Assembly: GCA_006247105.1 (NCBI GenBank)
Contig: CM016928.1
Location: 868,001-932,000 of the forward strand
Direction: 5' to 3'
Length of the DNA: 64,000 bases
Source of the DNA: Giardia muris
Lineage: Eukaryota; Fornicata; Diplomonadida; Hexamitidae
Shown: piece after piece, positions 55,401 to 64,000 of the stretch
Layout: every line of letters begins with the position of its first letter
Numbering within the stretch: position 1 is the first letter of the stretch
The notes under the pieces: generated by a model
Told to the model about the DNA's origin: nothing
The model's input: the letters and a program-made list of their open reading frames with translations, nothing else
The model's database searches: none
Position numbers and translations under genes: made by a program

Positions 55401-58400
55401 TAGTGTAGAAGGATGATTCCACGCTCTTCTTAATATGTGGTCGTTCTGCCCGCAGGTCGATGAAGTGCTGCTGTGTACACATGCTCTGATCCGGAGTGCG
55501 CGCCGAGGAGTCCGCCTCCAAGTCGTTCTGACACGGAGTGTTCATGCACGAAATCGTGAGAGAACTTCTACTTGATAGGTTCGATATGGTTAAACTCATC
55601 ATTGAGTACTCCGTCTTTGTAAGGGTGATATCTTCCATGGAATAGGTGGGTGGGGAGTAGCTCCGATCGGTATAGGCCCAGGTCTGACTATAGCGCTCGT
55701 CCCCAAGGCTAAGAGGGACGAGGATAGAGGAACAGGTCTGGCAGGTACGTAAGCTTCTACTAGGGACTGGATCATCTGAGCACTGATGGACCTCCGAATC
55801 GCGCTGAGACCTAGATGCGGGGCGCGAGACGAGGCGCTTCATACTAGCGACTGGAGACTGGTACCGACGATAATCGCAGGCGATATTCATCACGCCTTCA
55901 GACTCCGCCTTTGCTTCTAGAGTGTCATGAGAGGCGTGATCACAGACCGGGATAATTGAGTCATCCGTCAGCTCGTCAGAGTCATCATCATCGGAGTCGA
56001 CGATCGCACTACGGGGAATTGACAACAGACTGGCAAAGTCGAAGTCAGGGACAAAGTCAATATGAGGGAAAGGGCTGATCTCTCCATCGTTCCCCTCGGG
56101 AATATTACTGATATCCTTCCGCAGATTCGAGAAAACGACGGAGTGGCTTGCCTTCTTAAGCATTCCAATGGCATCTTCCGGATGGAGACGAAACAATTCG
56201 CGGTTCGTCAAGGATGTCGACCGAGTGATATGCGACATCTTTGCTGTTGGAATTGTGAGGTCCCACTGTTCCAGTGCCCGTCCCGAGACGGGTCTATCAG
56301 TAGTAAGAGAGGTGGAGAAGGGTTGACTACACGACGTGCAAGAGTACAACACTGACAAGGATGAGTCCGCAGATGGAAGCTTGTCATGGTGTTTGACATT
56401 CATGGCCGCGGTCGCGACCACGCTATCCGGAGGCTTTCCTTGAGATGTGAAGTCCACGTTGGGAAGTCCTGAATAGGGGGTCGACGAAAGAACCCCTTTA
56501 CGACGAGGATTGACAAACGCATTGATTGAGGGATCTTCTCCTTGAGTGTCAGGGGCCAGACTCCAAGAGTACGGCCCGGAATGACTACTACAAGACGTCC
56601 ACATGTGTAGGATCGTTTGTTGTCCTGTGTCTACACTATCATCTGCTAGGGGCCGTGATTTCCGTGACGCAGCGCGAGCTAGAAGCAGGTTGAAGCTGTT
56701 CCCAGATGCCTCGCAAGCAATAGACGAGGCAGTGTGGGTAGCATCCCCACCTTCGCAATGGATCACACTCTTATGCATGCTATCCATCAGGAAGGAAAAG
56801 GCAAAGGGACGCGAGGCGAAGGAATCGTTCGGACTTTCCAGGAGAAGCGATACCCCCGCTTGCGTCGCCTGGCATGCCTCATAATATGCATAGAGGACGG
56901 TATCGTACGTGTTATCGGTCTCGCTAAACTGCCTAAACCGTCGTGACGCCTCCTTTACCGCCTCGGGCGCAGGACGTTCAAATTGGCGACATTGGAAGTC
57001 CAGAGAGTCGGAGCGCATGTGATCATAGAAGAGTGGGTTTGTTTGAGTCTCGAATCGATAGTTCCCAAGCCTTTGACAGAAAGTTTCAATAAGCCGCATA
57101 TCCCCGCACAACGGGGCGTTCCAGCTGCGGCAAACGACGACTGGGCGTGGAGATGGACTATGAGGCGACTCGTTTCTCACCTCTGTAATCTCTGTCGTTT
57201 CGGTACTAGGCTGGTTGTGTGCAGACCTTGGAAATAGGACATGTGGTAGCTGGAAACGAGAGAGAAGTCCTGTCGAAAGGGCACCAGCCGTACGAGGGGT
57301 GGGAGGTGGCAAGTTGCGAGAGTAATTTGAGTAGGGTAATCCTTGAAGTGGAAGAACTGGAACATGGCACGTGCTATCAGAAGCACTTGCACTATAAAGC
57401 GCTTGGTTATCATATGGTTGGACCTGTTCATCGCTCCGTGCGTTCTCTCGAGTCTCAAGAGGATGAATATCTGGGTTGCAGTGTAATTGGGCCATAAGCT
57501 GACGCCTAAGTGCGCGACTTAGAGGCTTTTGAGTGGCTAGTGGTGAGATGTGCGGATCAAAACCCTCGGGTTGAAGGGCTTGGGTGAGAAGGAGGTACAT
57601 TTTATCGGCTGGAGTTAATGACTGGTGAAAGACAAGATCAATACTGACGTTTTCGAGGTTCAAGACGGAGGACATCGTCTCAAAGAAGGGGACGGCAGAG
57701 AGAGTACGCAGCAACTCATCCTTGCACAGACGCAGGTCAAGGCTCATCAGAGATGCGTAGCGCTCCAGGTCTAGAACCTCGTCGACGGGGCTGGGGTGCG
57801 TGCAGCGAAGAATATACGACAAGGAGTAGCGAAGGAGGACGAAGAGTGCCGGGACGACGTCCGGGACGGTCACGACCTCGAAGAGGCGCATCCCTTCTGT
57901 CTGGACGCTCTCGTCGATGGGATAAGCCGTGGGATGAGGGGCATGCTCGACGACGAGGTCCAACGGGACGAGATGGTATGAGGGAGGAAGCGTGAGGAAA
58001 AGCGCGTAGTAGTCCGTCCTCGGCAGGTTGTACGCTCTTTCCATGTTATCGACGGCGAAGGGATCGATCCACTCGTGAAGAAAGGGATCTCGGGGGCAAG
58101 TGGTAAAGAAGTCCTCCGTCGTAAAGGAGGCCGTGTACCCTGCGATCTGGTTGAAGAAGATGATCTTCCCACTCAATTGGAGCGCTAGGCGGACGATAGA
58201 GGCCGACCCTGAGACCGAAGCTCCTCGAGGGCATGTTCGTCCCCGCCGATATAGCTCGTAGACACCATAGATCAGGTCATCAAAGAGGGCAAGCGCAGGA
58301 CAGTACGCGTCCTGGTGCAACCAGGCCGTATTGAAGGAGCCGAAGACGGAGATGGTGTACGCAAGGAAGCACGTATATTCCAAACCGAAGACTGAAGTCA

Positions 58401-60294
58401 AAGTCCCCGCAAGGACCGCAAACGTCGCCAGAACGTGGAAGCACTCCCTCTTGCAGTCCATGACGCAGTCTCGAAGGCCGTCGCGCGTGTACGACGGGTA
58501 GCACGCATTGTAGTTCCGGAAGCGGTCTGTCAGCTTCGCTGAGATGTCCACATACAGGTAATAGTTATGGGAGTCGTTGCGAAGCTTGTAAATGTACGTC
58601 GTGCGAGGAAAAAACTTCAGGATGATGTGATCTAGCAGTGAAAATACGAGGTTGGCCCGCGCAAGGTAGTCGAGCTCATCTATGCCCACGGAACTGTGTT
58701 CACGTACCTGGAACGTCGCCAAGGGCCGCTCCAACCTGAACAGACACATCAGGACGTATCTCTCCTGAACGTTGTACTTACTCTGGAAGGTCACGAGCGG
58801 GTTCCTTCCCAGCTTCGTATCGCTCGAGTGTTGCTGCACCCCTTGCGGGATGGCCGCAAGCCGGTACACCGGAGGTGGGGAATAGTCGACTAAAAGGCAT
58901 CCGAGGGATGCCATCGAGCGCATTCCTGGAAGATACCGCGGAGTCCCTACCTCATCGTCGAGCAACGAGAACATGGCTCCATGGTCAGATCCACGCCGTC
59001 GACAGCGGTGCCGCGGCGAATGGTCCTTATGTCTGCAAGGCAAACAAGGGGCACCAGGAGCCCCAGACTCATCACTTTGCTTGTCAGTATTGATAGCAGT
59101 GTTCGGACAGCTGCAACACGTATTGAGTGACAAGGGATCTGGTTCTCCACTGGAGGTGCCGGACCGCAAGGACCCCGAAGCCAGGGAGATGGGGGGGACG
59201 GCCGCCCCTAACGTGGACTTGGGCTCGCGAGCCTCTCTGGGAGCGAGCGGGATGATGGTTTCAGAGATCAAGTTCTCTTCTTGAAAGACATATTCCTTGG
59301 GTTCAGGAATGGATGACTGAGGGTTATGCAAGCCTTCTCTAGCGCCTGGTACCGTGAAGGAGGCGTTGCACTCGTTGTTCGCGATCTTGGAGAAGGCGGT
59401 GGGGCTATTGAGCTGTGAATCGGTGACTATATCACTTAGGGAGACCACATGCGCGGTGACTGCTTTGAGGGAATCGGTCTGGGGGGCGACGATCTGAAAC
59501 CGACGGTTAAAGCTTCGAAGGCGAATGAAGTCGAGTTCTCCGTTGACAGAGTAATGAAGCCGGCGCCGAAGGTGCATGACGAGGAGTTCGGGTTGCACGG
59601 CATGTTGAAAGACGTGAACTCCAAGGCGCGCGATATTATTGGAAAAGAGAGCCTGCTCCGCCTGCTCCGTATAACTATCGACGGATACCACTATCCGTCG
59701 GATCATCAGGCCACTGACACTCATCAGGAAGGAGTACCTGAAAATGACCTGGAGAATAGGGAGGTCGTTGGTCCAGTAGGTGAAGCTTATCAGGCTGAGG
59801 ACGAGGAGGTAGGCTCCCAACCACCTCCCCCTCATCGGAATCACGCTCATCCGGAAGACCCCGGAGACCGTTGAGGTCAAACGGTATGGTGCGAGGAAAT
59901 CGAAAAGCTGAAAGGGGAGGCGTGGGTACACCACGAGCCGGAAGACAATCCCCGAGACTAATTCAATGATAGGCGACAGGGTCAGGAGGCGCATGTAATG
60001 CTCGCATGCATAGCAGCGGCAGGCGGTCAAGAACTGCGGCCTGGAGCACGCCGTGCGCTGCTCCCGCGCCAGGCACGCGTTCCGGTACCGGTAGACAGTG
60101 AGGACCTGGTGTACCAGGGTGAGTGCTGCGACGTAAATGACCGACATAAGCCCAACGAGGAGCCGCACCCGCCACACCTGGGTCGGGAGCGCCATGGCTA
60201 GACAGATAGTGACGATGAGGTCGCAGACCCGGGATATCTGGAAGAGCCGTTGGGCGACGGTCTGAGATGTCGACTCCAGTTCCGGGAAAGACAT
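52411..60294 (-). CDS. membrane nucleotidyl cyclase-like protein, two TM sets and two cyclase-like domains
   Basis: The product has 2627 residues and starts after AACAAA. About six membrane spans lie in residues 20-210 (for example VRLLVGLMSVIYVAALTLV). The first class III cyclase-like region follows; it opens around HVVSLSDIVTDSQL and is split by a long Ser/Thr-rich insert, ending near AYCPALALFDDLIYGV. A very long disordered middle (about 900-1960) leads to a second set of about six spans (1980-2230). The C-terminal cyclase-like domain (about 2310-2610) has VSVAMGIASGFCFETILGDL, then GVAVERSNNIANWA. This TM-C1-TM-C2 plan is that of animal transmembrane adenylyl cyclases. Catalytic residues are not all standard: the Asn-x3-Arg of C2 appears as N-x3-W, and the metal Asp in C2 is not obvious. 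It may make cAMP or cGMP, or be partly inactive. Confidence 0.72.
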   Translation of the reverse strand: MSFPELESTSQTVAQRLFQISRVCDLIVTICLAMALPTQVWRVRLLVGLMSVIYVAALTLVHQVLTVYRYRNACLAREQRTACSRPQFLTACRCYACEHYMRLLTLSPIIELVSGIVFRLVVYPRLPFQLFDFLAPYRLTSTVSGVFRMSVIPMRGRWLGAYLLVLSLISFTYWTNDLPILQVIFRYSFLMSVSGLMIRRIVVSVDSYTEQAEQALFSNNIARLGVHVFQHAVQPELLVMHLRRRLHYSVNGELDFIRLRSFNRRFQIVAPQTDSLKAVTAHVVSLSDIVTDSQLNSPTAFSKIANNECNASFTVPGAREGLHNPQSSIPEPKEYVFQEENLISETIIPLAPREAREPKSTLGAAVPPISLASGSLRSGTSSGEPDPLSLNTCCSCPNTAINTDKQSDESGAPGAPCLPCRHKDHSPRHRCRRRGSDHGAMFSLLDDEVGTPRYLPGMRSMASLGCLLVDYSPPPVYRLAAIPQGVQQHSSDTKLGRNPLVTFQSKYNVQERYVLMCLFRLERPLATFQVREHSSVGIDELDYLARANLVFSLLDHIILKFFPRTTYIYKLRNDSHNYYLYVDISAKLTDRFRNYNACYPSYTRDGLRDCVMDCKRECFHVLATFAVLAGTLTSVFGLEYTCFLAYTISVFGSFNTAWLHQDAYCPALALFDDLIYGVYELYRRGRTCPRGASVSGSASIVRLALQLSGKIIFFNQIAGYTASFTTEDFFTTCPRDPFLHEWIDPFAVDNMERAYNLPRTDYYALFLTLPPSYHLVPLDLVVEHAPHPTAYPIDESVQTEGMRLFEVVTVPDVVPALFVLLRYSLSYILRCTHPSPVDEVLDLERYASLMSLDLRLCKDELLRTLSAVPFFETMSSVLNLENVSIDLVFHQSLTPADKMYLLLTQALQPEGFDPHISPLATQKPLSRALRRQLMAQLHCNPDIHPLETRENARSDEQVQPYDNQALYSASASDSTCHVPVLPLQGLPYSNYSRNLPPPTPRTAGALSTGLLSRFQLPHVLFPRSAHNQPSTETTEITEVRNESPHSPSPRPVVVCRSWNAPLCGDMRLIETFCQRLGNYRFETQTNPLFYDHMRSDSLDFQCRQFERPAPEAVKEASRRFRQFSETDNTYDTVLYAYYEACQATQAGVSLLLESPNDSFASRPFAFSFLMDSMHKSVIHCEGGDATHTASSIACEASGNSFNLLLARAASRKSRPLADDSVDTGQQTILHMWTSCSSHSGPYSWSLAPDTQGEDPSINAFVNPRRKGVLSSTPYSGLPNVDFTSQGKPPDSVVATAAMNVKHHDKLPSADSSLSVLYSCTSCSQPFSTSLTTDRPVSGRALEQWDLTIPTAKMSHITRSTSLTNRELFRLHPEDAIGMLKKASHSVVFSNLRKDISNIPEGNDGEISPFPHIDFVPDFDFASLLSIPRSAIVDSDDDDSDELTDDSIIPVCDHASHDTLEAKAESEGVMNIACDYRRYQSPVASMKRLVSRPASRSQRDSEVHQCSDDPVPSRSLRTCQTCSSILVPLSLGDERYSQTWAYTDRSYSPPTYSMEDITLTKTEYSMMSLTISNLSSRSSLTISCMNTPCQNDLEADSSARTPDQSMCTQQHFIDLRAERPHIKKSVESSFYTSQEFSLSCNPQAAESTHRQLYVSPRFHAKDVHASKLSPFGFPPLARMAQNHDSSKPISYKGSSAAFFRQDEAGPSTSTSQFSGAIVSNEKARSFYPPSAVASQSLIDQGSLQDGIGKMEILPASQSGGQLSGLSHCWSERDVFRHTRRIGAMPKERFHRVAFEKIPASYDENDDHQEQVDDYPLTDSSFSKKSMFSSTSDSSTPTFEHSRGHARTREPRSNRAIFMCPNDSHSTLSEEQSGDTEPSQQVDDVQPFPRVQSQVQLPSSWFERFISCLRNLTTFNTTLAMFEGDQAGTVDEVEPRCEVGVADEFVRKESLSASSIFSTQMATKWTSGLRSLFMISFNFLQQGTKYPVLLSLSFEAPKSLAGGLIFALPMLISPFLFEYFNKEVHSSLLELSKELRVAPYDPFSSFIVSFHTGTVTWRRIFAFCTGISTGPHVSFHTYHSIVLPLVLLSVLYQHHLSHFLRPNLWRFNLLIMVFYTLLQILVIYFYELATNSAILYFARASTLYALLPYELRAPYWDSFLIASHTFIYTIFIWLLCLAPQLVGPTFLSSHIIAIIFVTLPMKLVLAYYTKAALLYLLLLAIIVLCYCLPLTRAHFMMFQAQLSTHDTNAQIRTLLDKLVTDLTYEHMRKSINIRYLFSLNCYNAPSGQEEKGSLQGSTTDHFFDSQAVPLSQGPLPPSSTAARDFIRAYLSYHDHRLIGFRRYVQSLDDALVLTITIRNLFGSPRGQELYQEEKPSLLQESLAPFDLQTNDAFYSSCVELQLIPFIFRELRSLERLIGSHMLISSVHGHRIQLIFHPAMIADAARTRTMRTILGFGADGGFSLYAHPFLGTARYPPSASLAQARVALALYDALACCAYFLSTVCRTIQRECPRVSVAMGIASGFCFETILGDLRINRCAHGVAVERSNNIANWAANWCIGMSHAATRLFDTLRDSVIDFLDRDTGNIKILKTVFATDVFQFWSPSVCSQKLEAYGSSLCVTRDNCGVRE

Positions 60295-60489
60295 TTTGTT
60301 TTTGATTACACCTCAAAGTAGCCACGCACACTCTCCTCCACGTAGACTAGTCGGTCTCTTGGGTTTCCATCCCGAGGGAGATGCTAGAACGGATTTGGTC
60401 ATTTCCTTTACCGTGCCCAGGACGAGTTCGGATCAGAAGGTGATACCCCACCCCTTCATGGTTAGTTGTTCCAAGACGAAAATACTGAA
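60295..60489. promoter_or_regulatory. 195-bp divergent promoter between the two cyclase-like genes
   Basis: The cyclase-like genes start at 60294 (minus) and 60490 (plus). Near the minus start the sequence is TTTTGTTTTTGATTAC, giving AACAAAATG. Near the plus start it is AAAATACTGAAATG. Each gene thus has its own A/T-rich initiator, and shared control is possible over the 195 bases between. Confidence 0.45.
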
Positions 60490-63400
60490 ATGAGTCTCGC
60501 CTATGGGCTTCGTAAGCTCATCTTGCTTCATCGGCATCCGAACCACGTTCCGATCAGTGTGACGCTTCAATATAAGCGTCGCGTGTGCGTGGGGAACGTG
60601 CTTGGGGCCACTCTTCTTGCTCTAGCCGGGGAATTGGTGCGTTCGAGAACCCACTCCATTGACCGATCCCTCACCCTCTTTCTGGTAGTCCGGACGCTGT
60701 CTGCGTTGGATCTGATGTTCCTCTGCCTGATCCATAGGCGGTTTGCCTCGGAACTGGCGGCGTACCATCGGAACTTCTCCAGTCAAATCCTCGTCGGTAA
60801 GGCCTGCGATTACTTTCGCTTTGCACAACGGACTCGAGCTCTGGTTCAGATGTTGGTCCTCGCCTTTACTAGCCGAACCTTCGTTACAGTCTGTATACTT
60901 TGGCTGCTTCCTGACTTGACAAGCCCTCTGATGCGGGGCCTCATCTCCCTCGTCCTCTTGGGGTGTTCTACGCTTCTCTGCGTCACGACGATCTGGCTGA
61001 GCCTCCTGCCAGCACTCTGGGCTGGTCTCGTGACGCTGGGGGCCATTGGGATGCATACCTTCTTCACTTGTACCACTCCCCTGTCAGTCCTCCTTCTCGG
61101 TATAGCATTTGCGTGTACTACCACGCTCCTAGGCTCGATCAGTATGTTGCACTTTCAGTTTATCAACCACCTCATAGAGGGGCGGGAGTTTCAAAGACAG
61201 TCCCAACAAACCCTTCTTTCGACGTACGCTAATCTTCTCCCGCATGACCTGCTCCGAAGGAAGCTTCTACACCAGCCCGTTCCACTCCTTGTGTACCAGA
61301 ATACTTATGTCCTGGTCCTCCGCGTGGATGTGGAGATGCTTCGCGAGACGCTCCTCCAACGCGCCCTGCAGCTCTCTCGCACGTCGCAATCAAGCCTTAT
61401 CGCGGGCGAGCGGCCAAACCTGGAGAGCATGTCCGACCAACGCCTGGCGTGTGCTTTGTCGTCGGCGATCAATCAATACTTCCGAAGCCTGGATTACCTT
61501 CTCCTTCACGAGTTTCCAGCCCTGGTCAAGATCAAGTCCACCCCAACGGAGTTCATGGTTGTCGCAAGCCCTTCGTTCTTAGATCGCGAGATCCCCAGCG
61601 AGCCTCTTTATAAGACCACGGATCTCCCGCTCGGAACCGTGCTAATGAAGCTTCTGGCCACCTTTGCCTTGGTTGCCGCTCACTGCGCAACCTTTTTCGC
61701 CTTACGCGTCGATGCAGTCATCACCTATGGCGATGTCTGTATTGGGTACGTTGGACCAGGCCAGTATCCGTATTTTGACGCGATCGGAGCACCAACGGTC
61801 CTAGCAGACCGTATCCTCGCCATTCTGGCCAAGGATACATCCAGTACCATTTCCTCTCCTTCCAAGTGGATTGGCAGGAGTTCCTTTTCCTCTTTGAGTC
61901 GGTCTCGTCGTAGCCTGCAGAATCAGAAGCCCAGTGGTCCCTCGGGCTCTGAGGAGAGCCATTCCATGGATGACACAATGGATTCGCGTGTCTACTTCTG
62001 CTTTGTCAACATGAGAACGCGCCCCATTGAGGATTATATGACCCGACGTGATGAGGAGAGCGATACCATCGATAGCGACGTAGAACAGCGCGGGGAACTG
62101 CCCACTGAGACATTTCTCATCACCACCCCGGATGACATCGACCGAATCGCTTTCCGTGCGGCCTCGGGGATACACTACCAGTCACAAGCTCATGGAAAAG
62201 GCCAGACGGACGACCATCCCTTACCTTTCAGCTTACAGCTCCAAAACCAGATTCGAAGGACTCGTACCCGGGCTCCTGGACAGCAAGGTGGGCGAATGGG
62301 GCGGAAGCATGACTCAGACACGTACTCGGGCGCTTTTGTTCGGAACCTTCTCATCCCACCTCAGGAGCTTGACGAAATACTCAATCAGAACTCGGAGATC
62401 TGCTTTAACAAGCAGTACCCGATCGACTATAGGCGGGTCGACAACTTTTCCGCCCGGCTGGCATCGCTATCGACTGACGGAACCCACCTTGGCTTCTATA
62501 GGTACGTTACCCAGCTGCGAGTCTTCCATGGGAATAGCGGCTTTCTTATCAGTACGCCTCCGCTTTATCTCTTCTTTGCCAGGCGCCTCATCACCTGCCC
62601 ATCAGCCTTTGATCTTCCTCAGACCCAGACTTATCCCTTGGCGTCGCTCAGCTTTGCGAACGAGCGCTTCAAGGCGGTCGTCCAGCTCTTCATCATTGGC
62701 GTCAAGTATAGGCTGCTTTACGTTCAGCAGGAGGATACACTAAACAATGCCGCGAGAATCCAAGCCCACTCGCTCCACGGTGTGCCACAGGACTCGCTCC
62801 CCGACCAGGCAATAGCTGTCATCGACCAGCTTCCCATCTTTCGCTCCCCTTCTCCACACCTCTTCTTCTCATCCCAGTCTCTCGAACTGGAACACTTCCG
62901 GAGCGGTATGCGTCGTCTGCTCGACGAGCTCCTACTGGACTTCACAGCCTCAAACTTGCGCACGCGTTGGCCCATGTTTCGTCAGGACGTGTCAGACCAG
63001 TTATATGGCCCTTCTACTGGCAACGAAACCCTTAGCGGACACTCTCGTGACACGATGGGAACGTCTGCCTCCGGCTTCCTTCGGATGGAACGAGCGCAAC
63101 AGAACGAGTCGCATTTATCAGAGGCAATGTTCATGGACTTCGAACTTGGATCTGTGCACCGTATCGATACCTCTTCAGAGGTTACTCTTGGCCGGCGGAC
63201 CAGTGACACTATGGCTCTCACAGACCAAAACAGTGCACTCAGCATTGGCATAGATCCCATCGACGAGCCGTTTGTTCCCCGCGACTATGCTTCCGAGCGA
63301 CGTCCGAACGCAATGAGCTGCATTCGGCCATTCTTTGGCTTCAGCTTTGATAGCTCACTCCAGAGAGAACTTCTTGCTCGCCGAAACAAGCGCACCGGAA

Positions 63401-64000
63401 AGGGTGCCTCGTCCAAGCTAGTACGAGAGGTTCAGACGACAAAGTCTCAGCGCCAGGTGAACAAGCAGAAGCGGATCCGCCGTGTCCTTGAAAACCATGA
63501 GCGCATATCCACTGGGAAGTCTGTTCAATCTTCCCGAGCCTCTGCATCATCCAGCCTCGCATGCACCGTCCAGCGCGACATCCGACGCTTCCGTCAATTC
63601 TCTCGTCAGATTAATCGACGAATCCGTACGTATCCTACTCTATTCCAAAGCCAGTGTGCTAGTGTTGACCCCTCGACTTCCTTTGATGAGCTCATCCGCC
63701 ATGGCGTTTCAGGCATTCGCAATTCATCCTGCTACTCAACATTGGCCACGCGGCAGCTTCCTCTGAGTGTTCTCAGCTCGCGTCTGGATACTAACGAGCA
63801 GCGAGATGACGACGGCGGGCTTCCTTTCCAGGAATCCTGCGGCCCTTGTGGGACCTCGAACCTAGAACCCACAGTTGCCATTAAAGATTCTGTGTGCGAT
63901 GATGGTATGTTAGAGATCTTGCGAAGCACCGACGACGAACACTCCAATGGAGCTGAGCTCTCTCGAAGCTCGTCACAGCAAAGCCGCGTCCGTCTTTCTT
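60490..64000 (+). CDS. second membrane nucleotidyl cyclase-like protein (3' partial)
   Basis: From the ATG at 60490 the frame is open without a stop to the last base, at least 1170 residues. Residues about 35-230 hold several membrane spans (VLGATLLALAG, MLVLAFTSRTFVTVCILWLL, LWAGLVTLGAIGMHTFF and others). Then comes the linker typical of class III cyclases (TYANLLPHDLLRR), followed by YVLVLRVDVEML, where the first metal Asp is expected. The core near residue 410 is VITYGDVCIGYVGPGQYPYF, then AIGAPTVLADRIL, which matches the cyclase pattern G-x-V-x-x-G-x-VG...G-x-x-V-x-x-A-x-R. After about residue 450 the protein is Ser/Arg-rich and mostly disordered up to the edge. A second TM set and C2 domain may lie beyond the window. 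It is head-to-head with the first cyclase-like gene. Confidence 0.7.
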   Translation, partial: MSLAYGLRKLILLHRHPNHVPISVTLQYKRRVCVGNVLGATLLALAGELVRSRTHSIDRSLTLFLVVRTLSALDLMFLCLIHRRFASELAAYHRNFSSQILVGKACDYFRFAQRTRALVQMLVLAFTSRTFVTVCILWLLPDLTSPLMRGLISLVLLGCSTLLCVTTIWLSLLPALWAGLVTLGAIGMHTFFTCTTPLSVLLLGIAFACTTTLLGSISMLHFQFINHLIEGREFQRQSQQTLLSTYANLLPHDLLRRKLLHQPVPLLVYQNTYVLVLRVDVEMLRETLLQRALQLSRTSQSSLIAGERPNLESMSDQRLACALSSAINQYFRSLDYLLLHEFPALVKIKSTPTEFMVVASPSFLDREIPSEPLYKTTDLPLGTVLMKLLATFALVAAHCATFFALRVDAVITYGDVCIGYVGPGQYPYFDAIGAPTVLADRILAILAKDTSSTISSPSKWIGRSSFSSLSRSRRSLQNQKPSGPSGSEESHSMDDTMDSRVYFCFVNMRTRPIEDYMTRRDEESDTIDSDVEQRGELPTETFLITTPDDIDRIAFRAASGIHYQSQAHGKGQTDDHPLPFSLQLQNQIRRTRTRAPGQQGGRMGRKHDSDTYSGAFVRNLLIPPQELDEILNQNSEICFNKQYPIDYRRVDNFSARLASLSTDGTHLGFYRYVTQLRVFHGNSGFLISTPPLYLFFARRLITCPSAFDLPQTQTYPLASLSFANERFKAVVQLFIIGVKYRLLYVQQEDTLNNAARIQAHSLHGVPQDSLPDQAIAVIDQLPIFRSPSPHLFFSSQSLELEHFRSGMRRLLDELLLDFTASNLRTRWPMFRQDVSDQLYGPSTGNETLSGHSRDTMGTSASGFLRMERAQQNESHLSEAMFMDFELGSVHRIDTSSEVTLGRRTSDTMALTDQNSALSIGIDPIDEPFVPRDYASERRPNAMSCIRPFFGFSFDSSLQRELLARRNKRTGKGASSKLVREVQTTKSQRQVNKQKRIRRVLENHERISTGKSVQSSRASASSSLACTVQRDIRRFRQFSRQINRRIRTYPTLFQSQCASVDPSTSFDELIRHGVSGIRNSSCYSTLATRQLPLSVLSSRLDTNEQRDDDGGLPFQESCGPCGTSNLEPTVAIKDSVCDDGMLEILRSTDDEHSNGAELSRSSSQQSRVRLS

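Noticed and set aside
60401..60415. TCCTTTACC as the Giardia 12-base RNA-processing motif TCCTTTACTCAA
   Set aside because: Only the first eight or nine bases agree; the ACTCAA end is missing.
1..64000. CRISPR arrays, bacterial operons or telomere repeats
   Set aside because: No short spaced direct repeats, no Shine-Dalgarno pattern and no TAGGG-type arrays were seen.

Overview
The window looks like nuclear DNA of a diplomonad of the genus Giardia. The signs are intronless, tightly packed genes on both strands, with gaps of 3 to 80 bases and some overlapping ends. Start codons are often preceded by short A/T-rich tracts (for example GGAAAAATG, CCTAAAAAAATG). The gene content also fits: giant ankyrin proteins with the TALM-x-AA signature ('protein 21.1' type), an ankyrin-kinase fusion of NEK type, a CXXC-rich VSP remnant, an R2R3 Myb resembling Giardia Myb2, and many flagellar coiled-coil proteins. 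G. muris is possible, but the species cannot be fixed from the sequence alone.

Layout. 1-2.9 kb: cytosolic tail of a Slo/BK-type potassium channel, cut by the left edge. 2.9-11.8 kb: CFAP263/CCDC113, a LisH protein, a small unknown, an XPG/RAD2 nuclease that shares a 9-base bidirectional spacer with an unknown gene, and a tandem pair of diverged paralogues. 11.8-20.3 kb: a 1404-residue ankyrin protein and a 1428-residue coiled-coil protein containing 2.4 apparently identical copies of an 864-bp repeat. 20.5-28.5 kb: a RanBP1-domain protein, an Ulp1-type SUMO protease, a large type I membrane protein and a short coiled-coil protein. 28.5-31.6 kb: Rab geranylgeranyltransferase alpha, then a ROK sugar kinase and a mannose-6-phosphate isomerase that both look bacterial. 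31.7-45 kb: an unknown, delta-tubulin, an ARF-like GTPase, tRNA-Tyr with a 10-base intron, an SRR1-like protein overlapping that tRNA antisense, an FG nucleoporin, a small transposase-type HTH protein, a DRC9-like protein, two overlapping unknowns, an unknown and an ASH-like-domain protein. 45-52.4 kb: a GC-rich accessory stretch with 1.36 kb lacking a gene, Myb2, an ankyrin-coil-ankyrin-kinase gene, a VSP remnant and a RING remnant. 52.4-64 kb: two head-to-head membrane nucleotidyl cyclase-like genes, the second running off the right edge.

How the genes relate. Several encode flagellar or microtubule proteins (CFAP263, DRC9-like, delta-tubulin, ASH-like), which suits an eight-flagellated cell. 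Nuclear transport (RanBP1 domain, FG nucleoporin), SUMO removal and Rab prenylation are housekeeping. The kinase-isomerase pair would feed mannose or fructose into fructose 6-phosphate. The K+ channel and the cyclase pair suggest membrane signalling. All functions come from reading sequence motifs by eye; no database search was run.
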